Shown here in pieces: positions 1-8,772 of a stretch of 64,000 bases of DNA. The DNA comes from Psychrobacter arenosus (GTDB lineage Bacteria; Pseudomonadota; Gammaproteobacteria; Pseudomonadales; Moraxellaceae). A program made the translations under genes and the position numbers. The notes beneath the pieces were generated by a model. It saw nothing but the letters and a program-made list of their open reading frames with translations. It had not been told where the DNA came from and searched no databases. The stretch covers positions 2,852,001 to 2,916,000 of the forward strand of contig NZ_LR884459.1 in NCBI RefSeq assembly GCF_904848165.1, read 5' to 3'. The first letter of the stretch is position 1. Every line of letters starts with the position of its first letter.

Positions 1-1148
1 CTGGCATGCTGTGCCTTCAAGGCACGAGTTTTGGGTTTTTAACCGCTATTATCGCTGCAGGGTTTATTGTTAAAAACCGTGGTGGCTCACCTGAAGACAT
101 CCTTGCGACCATCTTTGGCGTCAGCTTTTGCGCGGCGTTTGTCGAGATATTCCTAAGCCGCTTTATCCATAAACTGCAAAGAATATTCACTCCTGTGGTG
201 ACGGGCACCATTATTATCTTAATCGGTATTCCGCTGATTAAAGTCGCTATGACCGATATCGGTGGCGGCTTTGGCGCAGATAACTTTGGCAGTCTGCAAA
301 ATCTATTTTTGGGAGGTATTGTCTTACTGGCGGTCATTGCTTTTAACCGAGCCAAAAGCTCTATGTTGCGCTTATCTTCCGTGGTCATTGCTTTGATTTT
401 AGGCATGATTGCTGCTTTCTTTATGGGGCTATTGGACTTTTCAAAGTTGCATAATGTCGGACTTATCACCATTCCAACACCGTTTAAATTTGGCTTTAAC
501 TTTGAGTTGGCGGCCTTTATTCCTTTGATGATTTTATTCTGTGTCAGTGCTCTTGAGACCACAGGTGACTTGACGGCCAACTCTACTATATCTAAGCAAC
601 CGGTTACCGGCCCCGTCTATCTGGAGCGCATTCGTGGAGGGGTATTGGCCGATGGGGTAAACTCTATTATCGCCACCACGCTGAACAGTATGCCATCGAC
701 GACCTTTAGTCAGAACAATGGGGTGATCGCTTTGACCGGAGTCGCCAGTCGCCATGTTGGTATTTATATTGCCGCTATTTTGGTGGTCTTAGGATTGTTT
801 CCCATCTTTGGAGCAGTGCTACAAATGATGCCCAAGCCGGTGCTTGGTGGTGCAACTTTAGTGATGTTTGGCACAGTGGCGGTCGCGGGTATTCGTGTGC
901 TGGCCAGTGCCCGATTAGATCGCCGCGATATGATGATTATTGCTATCTCGATTGGAATGGGGCTCGGGGTATCGATGGTACCCGACGTGCTGTCGCAACT
1001 GCCGGAGCTCGTTCGTAATGTGCTGATATCACCAGTAGCAATGGGCGCTATCACGGCAATCTTACTCAGTCTTTTCCTTCCTGAAGAGAAAGTGAGCGCA
1101 GTGAAACCTATCCCAAATAAAACCGGAGAGTTAGCGAGTCCCTCATAG
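1..1148 (+). CDS. NCS2-family purine (xanthine/uracil-type) permease, 5' truncated by window edge
   Basis: This is the C-terminal part of a nucleobase:cation symporter-2 permease that imports purines such as xanthine, urate or guanine with a cation across the inner membrane. The reading frame is open from base 3 without a natural start, so about the first 70-90 residues of a roughly 450-residue family lie outside the window. The visible protein has many hydrophobic segments, the NCS2-like stretch LCLQGTSF near its start, and the conserved core around SALETTGDLTANS and MPSTTFSQNNGVIALTG, which forms the substrate site in this family. It precedes the xanthine dehydrogenase and guanine deaminase genes on the same strand, which supports a purine substrate. 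The exact base transported cannot be read from sequence. Confidence 0.9.
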   Translation, partial: GMLCLQGTSFGFLTAIIAAGFIVKNRGGSPEDILATIFGVSFCAAFVEIFLSRFIHKLQRIFTPVVTGTIIILIGIPLIKVAMTDIGGGFGADNFGSLQNLFLGGIVLLAVIAFNRAKSSMLRLSSVVIALILGMIAAFFMGLLDFSKLHNVGLITIPTPFKFGFNFELAAFIPLMILFCVSALETTGDLTANSTISKQPVTGPVYLERIRGGVLADGVNSIIATTLNSMPSTTFSQNNGVIALTGVASRHVGIYIAAILVVLGLFPIFGAVLQMMPKPVLGGATLVMFGTVAVAGIRVLASARLDRRDMMIIAISIGMGLGVSMVPDVLSQLPELVRNVLISPVAMGAITAILLSLFLPEEKVSAVKPIPNKTGELASPS

Positions 1149-1255
1149 CATTACTAGTTTGCTAGTATGATAGGACTGAGGCGGCTGAGTTTTGCACCAG
1201 TTATACAAAGGTAGTTTGAAACTAGGAGTACGATAGCGGCAAGATAGACTTTGGC

Positions 1256-1428
1256 TAGGGCGTGTCCTCAATTGAATCATGAGGCTAAAAGTGAGATAGA
1301 TTTTTGTCAGTCCATGGAAATTTTTCAGAGAATATGAGCATATTGTCTAGAAATTTTCGCAGAGTGGCGAAAATGTAGCCAGTTTTAGTCCATTACACGC
1401 TAGTGTTGTTAATTGAGGACACGCCCTA
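1256..1428. mobile_element. MITE-like element with 16-bp perfect inverted ends and TA duplication
   Basis: Bases 1258-1273 (GGGCGTGTCCTCAATT) are repeated exactly as the reverse complement at 1411-1426, and each end is bordered by TA (1256-1257 and 1427-1428), as expected for a target-site duplication of IS630- or IS5-like transposases. The interior is about 137 bp, AT-rich and has no coding capacity. No second copy was seen in the window. It lies between the permease and xdhA, so it could separate or alter transcription of the two. The assignment as a non-autonomous transposon rests on its architecture only. Confidence 0.7.
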
Positions 1429-1498
1429 ATAGGGTAAAAGATTAAATTCAAAGCCTGTCTTGCAATTATCTTAACTTCATCGTATTCTCATAATTAAT

Positions 1499-1543
1499 AA
1501 ATAGAGTTAGCGTCTCTATATAAACCAGACGCTAACTCTATTT
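1499..1543. terminator. long perfect hairpin, probable bidirectional terminator
   Basis: A 17-bp perfect stem (1499-1515 pairing with 1527-1543) encloses an 11-base loop. The left arm begins with three A residues and the right arm ends with three T residues, so a weak U-tract exists in either direction. It lies between the purine permease and xdhA and may end permease transcription. The short T-run makes the terminator call uncertain. The rest of the 574-bp gap (1149-1722) holds the MITE-like element and no other signal that I recognise. Confidence 0.5.
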
Positions 1544-1722
1544 GCGCCAAATTAATACTCTCTATTCGACGTCATACCCGCGCAATTTCTGCCTTAGGGC
1601 AGCGTCTACAATAGAAGCACCATTAGCATAAATCTACCCATCGAGGTCAATGCTGACTGACGATCTAAGGGTGTGATAAGCCGAATATTCGACTTATCCA
1701 ATTATGCTAGCTGAGTGTTGCT

Positions 1723-3363
1723 ATGATTCGATTTTATCTTAATGGTAAGCCGCATGAGCTGACCGACATCAATCCCAATACCACCGTTCTTGAGTATTTG
1801 CGCCAGCACGTGCGCCAAACCGACACCAAAGAAGGCTGCGGTAGCGGTGACTGTGGCGCTTGTACCGTCATGGTGCAGCGGTTGCCGGATGCTCATTCGG
1901 CAGCGACAGACTCTCCTTTCTATACCCTTAATTCCTGTATTACCTTGCTGTCTTTAATAGACGGTCATCATTTGCTGACGGCGGCTTATCTGGCGGACAA
2001 TCCTGCGCATCATCCCGAACGGGCGACCCTACATCCGGCGCAGCAAGCGTTGGTAGAGTGTCACGGCTCGCAGTGCGGCTTTTGTACCCCAGGATTTGTT
2101 ATGTCGCTGGCGTGTGTTTATGAGAATAAGCGCTTAGCAAACAGCACGTTACAGGATTCTGGTCCGGGTGCTAATGACCTAAGCTATGACGAAGTGGTGG
2201 CGTCTATCTCTGGCAACCTTTGTCGCTGTACTGGCTATCGACCCATTATCGACGCTGGACTGGCTATGCAGCAGATAGGCGCTACTAGAGAAGGGCGGCA
2301 AGCCCTTAGCAAAGATTTGTCTATTGACGTGATGGCGAATGCTCCTGCAGAATTTTCTCCCTCCTCATCTCCCGCGCCAACCCCTAACCTAGAAAACCTC
2401 CTAACACTAGCGATACGCCAAGGCTCGCAGCAACTCTTTATCCCGAAAACTATGGATGAGCTGAATCAATTGCTCGCGACTTATCCAAAGGCAACGCTGT
2501 GGGCAGGGGGCACTGATCTCGGCTTAAGCATCACGCAGCATCTGGTGGATCACGAGACGATTATTCAACTGTCTGGTATTCATGAGTTGAAAGCTTGGTC
2601 ACTGCAACCTATAGAAAATGCTACGGGTGAAAATTTAGCGGACGCCAAAGAACTGGTGCTTGGTGCGGGGATGAGCTATCAGCAGATGTTGCCCGTACTG
2701 GAACAGCATTTCCCTACCTTTGCGCCAGTGTTTGAGCGCATCGCTTCCCCACAAATTCGTAATATGGGCACTATTGGCGGTAACATTGCTAATGCCTCAC
2801 CGATTGGGGATTTACCGCCTATCTTATTGGCATTAGATGCGCGAATTCATCTGCGTCATTGCGGTGCAGATAGCGACGTTAACCAAGTTAAGGCAACCGT
2901 CCCTCAAGATGAAATAATTCCTTTAGCCGACTTCTTCCTCGATTATAAAAAGACCAAATTGCGCGCAGGCAGCTATGTGGTCGCAATTCATATCCCTTTA
3001 ATGACCGGCCACCAGCACTTATTCATCCATAAAATCAGCAAGCGCTATGAAGATGATATCTCAGCGTGTCTATTGGCTATGCGCATCGATTTAGCGGAAG
3101 ACGGTCAGCAAATTGTCGATACGAGAGTGGGGCTCGGGGGTATGGCTGCCGTACCAATGCTAGCCGAGCAATGTCAGCGCGTTTTGATGGGTCAACCTGT
3201 CGAATTGGCCAGTTTCCAACAAGCCGCCTCAGTGTTAAACCAAGATGTCTCGCCCATGACCGATGTCAGAGCCAGTCGCGAATATCGTATGCATGTGGTG
3301 CAACGGTTGCTTGTGAAATGTGGCAAGCAGCTGCTCTCCGCGTTGCAGCCAGAAACGGTTTAG
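1723..3363 (+). CDS. xdhA: Xanthine dehydrogenase small (Fe-S/FAD) subunit
   Basis: XdhA carries the two [2Fe-2S] clusters and FAD of the bacterial XdhAB xanthine dehydrogenase, passing electrons from the molybdenum site on XdhB to NAD+. The 546-residue product matches the family length. The N-terminal ferredoxin-like domain has Cys39, Cys44, Cys47 and Cys72 for one cluster (motif CGSGDCGAC). The helical domain has Cys118/Cys121 and Cys167/Cys169 (CGFC and CRCTGYRP) for the second. From about residue 230 follows the FAD domain, with the LWAGGTDLG and TIGGNIANASPIGD motifs, and then the CO-dehydrogenase-flavoprotein C-terminal domain. It is followed by xdhB after 142 bp without a visible terminator, so the two are probably cotranscribed. 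The cytoplasmic reaction is hypoxanthine to xanthine to urate. Confidence 0.95.
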   Translation: MIRFYLNGKPHELTDINPNTTVLEYLRQHVRQTDTKEGCGSGDCGACTVMVQRLPDAHSAATDSPFYTLNSCITLLSLIDGHHLLTAAYLADNPAHHPERATLHPAQQALVECHGSQCGFCTPGFVMSLACVYENKRLANSTLQDSGPGANDLSYDEVVASISGNLCRCTGYRPIIDAGLAMQQIGATREGRQALSKDLSIDVMANAPAEFSPSSSPAPTPNLENLLTLAIRQGSQQLFIPKTMDELNQLLATYPKATLWAGGTDLGLSITQHLVDHETIIQLSGIHELKAWSLQPIENATGENLADAKELVLGAGMSYQQMLPVLEQHFPTFAPVFERIASPQIRNMGTIGGNIANASPIGDLPPILLALDARIHLRHCGADSDVNQVKATVPQDEIIPLADFFLDYKKTKLRAGSYVVAIHIPLMTGHQHLFIHKISKRYEDDISACLLAMRIDLAEDGQQIVDTRVGLGGMAAVPMLAEQCQRVLMGQPVELASFQQAASVLNQDVSPMTDVRASREYRMHVVQRLLVKCGKQLLSALQPETV

Positions 3364-3505
3364 CCCAATCGGTTTACCGGCTACTAAGTGAACGCCCAAT
3401 ACTTTGAGTAGGTAAATATTAAGTTTGCATAAGGTCTAGTTATTTATAAATGTGCCTTACTTATTAACAAATTGATCTGTTGCCCAAATAAAAAGAGAGC
3501 CCGCC

Positions 3506-6067
3506 ATGAGCCACGAAACCTCGCTATTTGACCCTTATGAAGTGCGCCGAGTGCGCCCACCGAAAAACAAAATCGGCACTTCTGCCAAGCATGACAGTGC
3601 CATCAGCCATGTGATGGGCACGGCGACTTACGTGGACGACGTATTAAAGCCGCAAGGGACGTTGCATCTGGCGGTGGGTAAAAGCCTGCATGCGCATGCA
3701 AAAGTTTTGGGCATGGATCTGAATGCGGTTCGAGCTTCTGATGGGGTAGTGGATGTCTTAACTTTTAAAAACTTATCGGCGAAGACAGATATCGGCGCAG
3801 TGTTCGATGGCGAGCCGTTGATGGTGGATGAGCTGACTCAATACGTGGGTCAGACGCTATTTGTGGTGGCGGCTACTAGTCATCGTGCTGCCAAACAAGC
3901 AGCGCTAAAAGCCATCGTGGAATACGAGCCACTACCGGCAATTTTAAGCATTGATGCGGCACTCGATCAGCAGCAATTTGTAAGACCGAGCCATTTTATG
4001 CAGCGCGGCGATGCGGAGGCTGCTCTAGCGTCTGCCCCGATTCGTATCGACGGCCATATCCATATGCGCGGTCAGGAGCACTTTTATCTCGAGGGCCAAG
4101 TAGCCTATGTCGTGCTTGGTGACGATGGCGGGTTAGAAGTTTACAGCTCGTCGCAGCATCCTAGCGAAGTTCAGCAACTGGTCGCCGAAGTGACCGACTT
4201 GCCGTTTCATGCGGTCAATACTATCGTACGGCGGATGGGTGGTGGTTTCGGGGGTAAAGAAACCCAAGCTGCGGCGTGGGCCTGTCTGTGCGCCCTCGTT
4301 GCCAAACGCTATAACGTGCCGGTGAGTATGCGCCTTGATCGTCAAGACGATATGGTGATAACGGGCAAGCGTCACGAGTTTGCCAACCGCTATGAGGTCG
4401 GTATCGATGAGACCGGTCGCATTCTCGGGGTCGATATGCAGCTGGCGGGATTGTGCGGTTATGCGCCAGATTTATCTGATGCTATCGTCGATAGGGCGAT
4501 GTTTCACTGTGATAATGGCTACTATTATCCTACCGCACAAATTGCGGGTCATCGCTGTAAGACTCATACGGTTTCGAACACGGCCTTCCGCGGGTTTGGT
4601 GGCCCTCAAGGGCTCATGACCGCTGAATATATGATGGATCATATCGCTTATAAGTTAGGGCAAGACCCGCTGCAAGTGCGGCTGAATAACCTGTATCAAA
4701 ATGGCCAGAGTACCCATTATGGTCAGCCGATTGAGCATTTCGATTTAGCCACAATTATGACGACACTAGCGGAAGATTGCGATTATGAGCAGCGTCGCCA
4801 AGCCATCATTGAGGCCAATCAATTAGCGGCAGCGACGGGTAGTGATCAGCGTCGCGGTATCGCGCTAACGCCCGTCAAATTTGGTATCTCCTTTACGGTG
4901 CAGACCCTAAACCAAGCTGGAGCACTGGTGCATATTTATACCGATGGCAGTATCCATCTGAACCATGGTGGCACTGAAATGGGGCAAGGGTTGTTTGTCA
5001 AAATCGCGCAAATCGTCGCCAACGAGTTCGCAGTCGATTTAGATACCGTCAAAGTATCGGCCACGCGCACCGATAAAGTACCGAATACCTCACCGACTGC
5101 GGCCTCTTCTGGCACTGATATGAATGGTAAGGCGGCGCAAAATGCTTGCTTAACCATTAAGGCGCGACTGATTGAGTTCGCCGCTGAGCATTTTGAAGTC
5201 GCTGAGAGCGCTATCAGGTTTGAAAATAATCACGTTTATATTAGTGACGCGACCACCTCTGAAATTATCAAAGTATTTACCTTTGCAGAATTCGTGCAAT
5301 TGGCGTATCAACACCGCGTCAGTCTCTCCTCGACGGGCTACTATAAAACGCCAAAGATATTCTATGACCGCTCAAAAGCTTGGGGGCGACCGTTCTTTTA
5401 CTTTGCGCTAGGGGCTGCGTGTGCTGAGGTTGAAATTGATACGCTAACGGGTGAATACCAAGTACTGCGCTGCGATATCTTGCATGATGTCGGGCAGTCG
5501 ATTAACCCGGCGATCGATATCGGTCAGATTGAAGGGGCCTTTGTGCAAGGGATGGGCTGGCTAACTGCTGAAGAATTGGTCTGGGACAATGCGGGTAAGC
5601 TGGCGTCCAATAGTCCGGCTAATTATAAAATTCCTACCGCCCATGATTTGCCTAAGCAGTGGCAGGTTAAATTATTCGACCGAAAAAACAGCGAACAGAC
5701 CATCTATAACTCCAAAGCTGTGGGCGAACCGCCGTTTATGCTAGCGGCTAGCGTTTGGTGCGCCATCAATAATGCGGTGGCAAGTATTGGCGACTATAAA
5801 CAGAACCCTGAGCTGACCATGCCGGCGACCCCTGAAGCCGTGCTAAAAGCGGTGATGCGCATGCAAGGCGAGGCATGGGAGTTAGAAGAACAGAGAACTC
5901 GTGACAGCAAAACTGAGTCGGTAGGTAATAAACCAATGCCAGATAAAGTGCGTCATGCGCAGGATATTGACCCACCAGAAGTTGCAGGTAAGCTTAGCGA
6001 TGAGCAAGCTGACGCTATTGAGCATCCCAATGTAGCAGGCGCTAGAGGACCGGCGCACAGTGAGTGA
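3506..6067 (+). CDS. xdhB: Xanthine dehydrogenase large (molybdopterin) subunit
   Basis: XdhB binds the molybdopterin cofactor and oxidises hypoxanthine and xanthine. The 853-residue chain has the aldehyde-oxidase/xanthine-dehydrogenase a/b hammerhead domain (about 25-140) and the large Mo-binding domain. Visible motifs include the GGGFGGKE loop, the substrate-pocket stretch AFRGFGGPQG with its arginine, the GGTEMGQGL loop, and the catalytic glutamate at about residue 741 in KAVGEPPFML. A hydrophilic tail of roughly 60 residues follows the last conserved segment and is longer than I expect for the family. The ATG at 3506 follows a purine-rich AAAGAGAG. Its stop overlaps the xdhC start by 8 bp, suggesting translational coupling. 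Confidence 0.95.
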   Translation: MSHETSLFDPYEVRRVRPPKNKIGTSAKHDSAISHVMGTATYVDDVLKPQGTLHLAVGKSLHAHAKVLGMDLNAVRASDGVVDVLTFKNLSAKTDIGAVFDGEPLMVDELTQYVGQTLFVVAATSHRAAKQAALKAIVEYEPLPAILSIDAALDQQQFVRPSHFMQRGDAEAALASAPIRIDGHIHMRGQEHFYLEGQVAYVVLGDDGGLEVYSSSQHPSEVQQLVAEVTDLPFHAVNTIVRRMGGGFGGKETQAAAWACLCALVAKRYNVPVSMRLDRQDDMVITGKRHEFANRYEVGIDETGRILGVDMQLAGLCGYAPDLSDAIVDRAMFHCDNGYYYPTAQIAGHRCKTHTVSNTAFRGFGGPQGLMTAEYMMDHIAYKLGQDPLQVRLNNLYQNGQSTHYGQPIEHFDLATIMTTLAEDCDYEQRRQAIIEANQLAAATGSDQRRGIALTPVKFGISFTVQTLNQAGALVHIYTDGSIHLNHGGTEMGQGLFVKIAQIVANEFAVDLDTVKVSATRTDKVPNTSPTAASSGTDMNGKAAQNACLTIKARLIEFAAEHFEVAESAIRFENNHVYISDATTSEIIKVFTFAEFVQLAYQHRVSLSSTGYYKTPKIFYDRSKAWGRPFFYFALGAACAEVEIDTLTGEYQVLRCDILHDVGQSINPAIDIGQIEGAFVQGMGWLTAEELVWDNAGKLASNSPANYKIPTAHDLPKQWQVKLFDRKNSEQTIYNSKAVGEPPFMLAASVWCAINNAVASIGDYKQNPELTMPATPEAVLKAVMRMQGEAWELEEQRTRDSKTESVGNKPMPDKVRHAQDIDPPEVAGKLSDEQADAIEHPNVAGARGPAHSE

Positions 6068-7058
6068 TTTATTTCAATCACCCAAACCTTTCATGCGCTG
6101 GTATGAGGGTCTAGCCCATTATCAGCAGCACGGTGTCGCTCACGTATTGGCGTCTATCGTTGCTGTTAATGGTTCTGCTCCTAGAGCTTTACAGGCTAAG
6201 ATGGTCATCACAGAAGATGCTATTTGTGACACCTTAGGCGGTGGCGGGCTTGAACACGATGTCACTGCGACCGCGCGGCAGTTATTATCCGGCGAGTCGA
6301 TTGCCGCAGCCACTAAAAAAGAAGTCGAAAAAACTGACAAATCCGTACGCCGTGAAGCTGTGTATAGTAAGCATTATCCGCTTGGGGCTAAGTTAGGACA
6401 ATGCTGCGGTGGTAGCGTCACCGTGATGTTTGAGTGCTTTAATATCAAGCCGCCGATGTCTCTCTTGGTATTCGGCGCAGGCCACGTAGCAGGGGCGCTA
6501 ATGACAATACTTAGCGAGCTACCTTGTCAGGTTGATTGGGTCGATAGTCGTCCAGAAATGTTTAACCACTATAAAAGTCCTAAAAATAGCCTAAGTAAGA
6601 TTAATTCTAGTAAAGAAGAGACTTACGCAATTGATGAGTTAGAAACTAAAGCAATTTATCAACTCCCTGCGCATATCCGTCCGCACGTTTGTGATGAGCC
6701 AATTGACTTTATATATTCGCACGGTCAAGGGCGCTATGTTCTGGTGATGACTCATGACCACAGCCTCGACTTTGAGCTGGTGCGGGCGGCGCTGGATGTA
6801 AATAATGCAACGAATAGTGCTGCTAATGCTAATAACGCTAGCGTCCGAATTCCTTATATTGGCTGCATTGGCTCAGCAACGAAGGCCAAACGCTTTAAAG
6901 ACCGACTTAGCCAACGTGGCTATGACACGGACACAGTTAACAGTATTACCATGCCGATTGGTCTAGAAATCGGTGGTAAAGAGCCAATGGCAGTTGCAGT
7001 GTCCATCGCCGCACAAATTTTGCAGCATTATCACCAGCAGTACTCAATCGAAAATTAA
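6060..7058 (+). CDS. xdhC: XdhC-type molybdenum cofactor insertion chaperone for xanthine dehydrogenase
   Basis: XdhC proteins bind the molybdenum cofactor, promote its sulfuration and insert it into XdhB; they are not part of the mature enzyme. The 332-residue product has an N-terminal XdhC/CoxI domain (about residues 15-125, including the LGGGGLEHDV and GQCCGGSVTVMFE motifs) and a C-terminal Rossmann-like domain beginning LLVFGAGHVAGAL and ending near PYIGCIGSATKAKRF and GLEIGGKEPMAVAVSIAAQI. The start is a GTG located inside the end of xdhB, giving an 8-bp overlap. A second, longer XdhC-family gene at 14340-15722 serves the other oxidoreductase. The pairing of each chaperone with its neighbouring enzyme is inferred from position. 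Confidence 0.9.
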   Translation: MSDLFQSPKPFMRWYEGLAHYQQHGVAHVLASIVAVNGSAPRALQAKMVITEDAICDTLGGGGLEHDVTATARQLLSGESIAAATKKEVEKTDKSVRREAVYSKHYPLGAKLGQCCGGSVTVMFECFNIKPPMSLLVFGAGHVAGALMTILSELPCQVDWVDSRPEMFNHYKSPKNSLSKINSSKEETYAIDELETKAIYQLPAHIRPHVCDEPIDFIYSHGQGRYVLVMTHDHSLDFELVRAALDVNNATNSAANANNASVRIPYIGCIGSATKAKRFKDRLSQRGYDTDTVNSITMPIGLEIGGKEPMAVAVSIAAQILQHYHQQYSIEN

Positions 7059-7310
7059 CTATGACCAAAGTCAAGTAAGCCAGTGGTTAATGAGTGATTG
7101 GTTCTAATAAGTGCTGTCTCTTAAATTTGATTGGCGCCGATTATTTTATGAACCAAGAAACTTAATAACAATTTCTTTTAAATAAATGCCTTATTTAATA
7201 AGAGAAATCACTATCCATTTCATATTAATTTCTCAATTAATTATAGATTCAAATTCTAATAGCCATACCTTCAACGATACCTACTACTAAGAGTAATACG
7301 AGACCTGCGA

Positions 7311-8717
7311 ATGACCCTACATATCTATCAAGCCCAACTTTTACACTACGTTACTAAAGAGGAGTTAGCGACACGCGCTGGTGGTACAGACTTTACCAAT
7401 CCGCAGACCTCAAACGCTATTATTGATAAAAGTAAAGCAATTCAGCCAGTAATAGCTAAGCTTAAAATCTACCCAGAATATATCGCGGATGGCGCATTGG
7501 TCGTTGACGATGTCACGGGTCAAGTTGTCGATTATGGCAGTAGCGCGGCTATGCTAAGTAAGTTCGTAGCAAACAATACGGCACAGAAGTCTGTTCAAAT
7601 TCACGACCATTCAAGCAAGCTTATCATGCCCGGCTTTATCGATACCCACGTACACTATCCGCAAATCGATATGATTGCCGCGTATGGCGAGCAGCTGCTC
7701 GACTGGCTCAATAACTATACCTTTGTCACCGAAGCCAACTTTGGCGATCCTGCAGTGGCACACGATACCGCGCAGTTTTTCCTCAATCAGTTACTTGCCA
7801 ATGGTACCACCAGCGCCATGGTTTTCTCCACCAGCCATCCTGGGTCGGCTGAAGCATTCTTTATAGAGAGCGAGCGCCTGAATACGCGGATGATTACCGG
7901 CAATGTATTAATGGACCAAAACGCGCCGGCGCATCTGTGTGTTCCAGCGGAGCAGGGCATTCGTGATACCCAAAATTTAATCGACACTTGGCATGGCCGT
8001 GGCCGTCAGCATGTGGTGATTACTCCGCGCTTTGCCATTACCTCAACGCCTGAGCAGCTGCGTCTTGCGGGCGAGTTATACCAAAGTTATGATAGCGTCT
8101 ATGTACAGACGCATTTGGCAGAGAACCAAGACGAAGTCGCCTTTGTGCGTGAGCTATACCCCAATCATAAAGGCTACTTGGATGTCTATGACGATATGGG
8201 CTTGCTCGGTCGACGCACCACCTTGGCGCACGGTATCTATTTAGAAACGCCCGAGTATGAGCGCCTGCGCGAGACGGGCACTCAGATTGCCCATTGTCCG
8301 ACGTCCAATTTATTTTTAGGCAGTGGCTTGTTTGATTTGCCCAAGACCTTAAGCTACACCGGCGTCAGTATCGCCACCGATGTCGGTGCGGGCACCAGTT
8401 TGTCGATGCTCACAACATTGTCGGAGGCGTACAAGGTGCAGCAGCTACAAAACAATCGTTTGTCGGCGCACCAAGGGCTGTATCAAATCACCTTGGGTAA
8501 TGCGCAGTCGCTATTATTGGACGATAAACTCGGTAACTTTATGCCGGGTAAAGAGGCGGACTTTGTAGTTATCGATACGGCAGCGACGCCGTTATTAGAA
8601 CGGCGCATGACCCATACGAAGACGCTGGAGGAGCGCTTGTTTGTGCTGATGATGTTGGGTGATGATTGGGTGATTGCTGAGACCGTTATTGCTGGGGTTA
8701 GTCGGTATAGGCGTTAA
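7311..8717 (+). CDS. guaD: Guanine deaminase
   Basis: This zinc amidohydrolase converts guanine to xanthine and ammonia, feeding the xanthine dehydrogenase encoded just upstream. The 468-residue chain has the metal-binding PGFIDTHVHYPQ motif (His113 and His115), followed by the guanine-deaminase-like segment LLDWLNNYTF. Further metal and catalytic residues lie in QTHLAENQDE, TTLAHGIYL and IATDVGAGTS. The length agrees with bacterial GuaD, although an insertion near residues 20-45 of the N-terminal beta domain is slightly unusual. A 252-bp gap separates it from xdhC, so it may have its own promoter. It ends 55 bp from the convergent helicase gene. Confidence is high because both motifs and context agree. 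Confidence 0.93.
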   Translation: MTLHIYQAQLLHYVTKEELATRAGGTDFTNPQTSNAIIDKSKAIQPVIAKLKIYPEYIADGALVVDDVTGQVVDYGSSAAMLSKFVANNTAQKSVQIHDHSSKLIMPGFIDTHVHYPQIDMIAAYGEQLLDWLNNYTFVTEANFGDPAVAHDTAQFFLNQLLANGTTSAMVFSTSHPGSAEAFFIESERLNTRMITGNVLMDQNAPAHLCVPAEQGIRDTQNLIDTWHGRGRQHVVITPRFAITSTPEQLRLAGELYQSYDSVYVQTHLAENQDEVAFVRELYPNHKGYLDVYDDMGLLGRRTTLAHGIYLETPEYERLRETGTQIAHCPTSNLFLGSGLFDLPKTLSYTGVSIATDVGAGTSLSMLTTLSEAYKVQQLQNNRLSAHQGLYQITLGNAQSLLLDDKLGNFMPGKEADFVVIDTAATPLLERRMTHTKTLEERLFVLMMLGDDWVIAETVIAGVSRYRR

Positions 8718-8772
8718 TGCTTTAAAAGGATTATGCCGATAACTTTATAAATTTAACCTCTGAATTTCAGTA

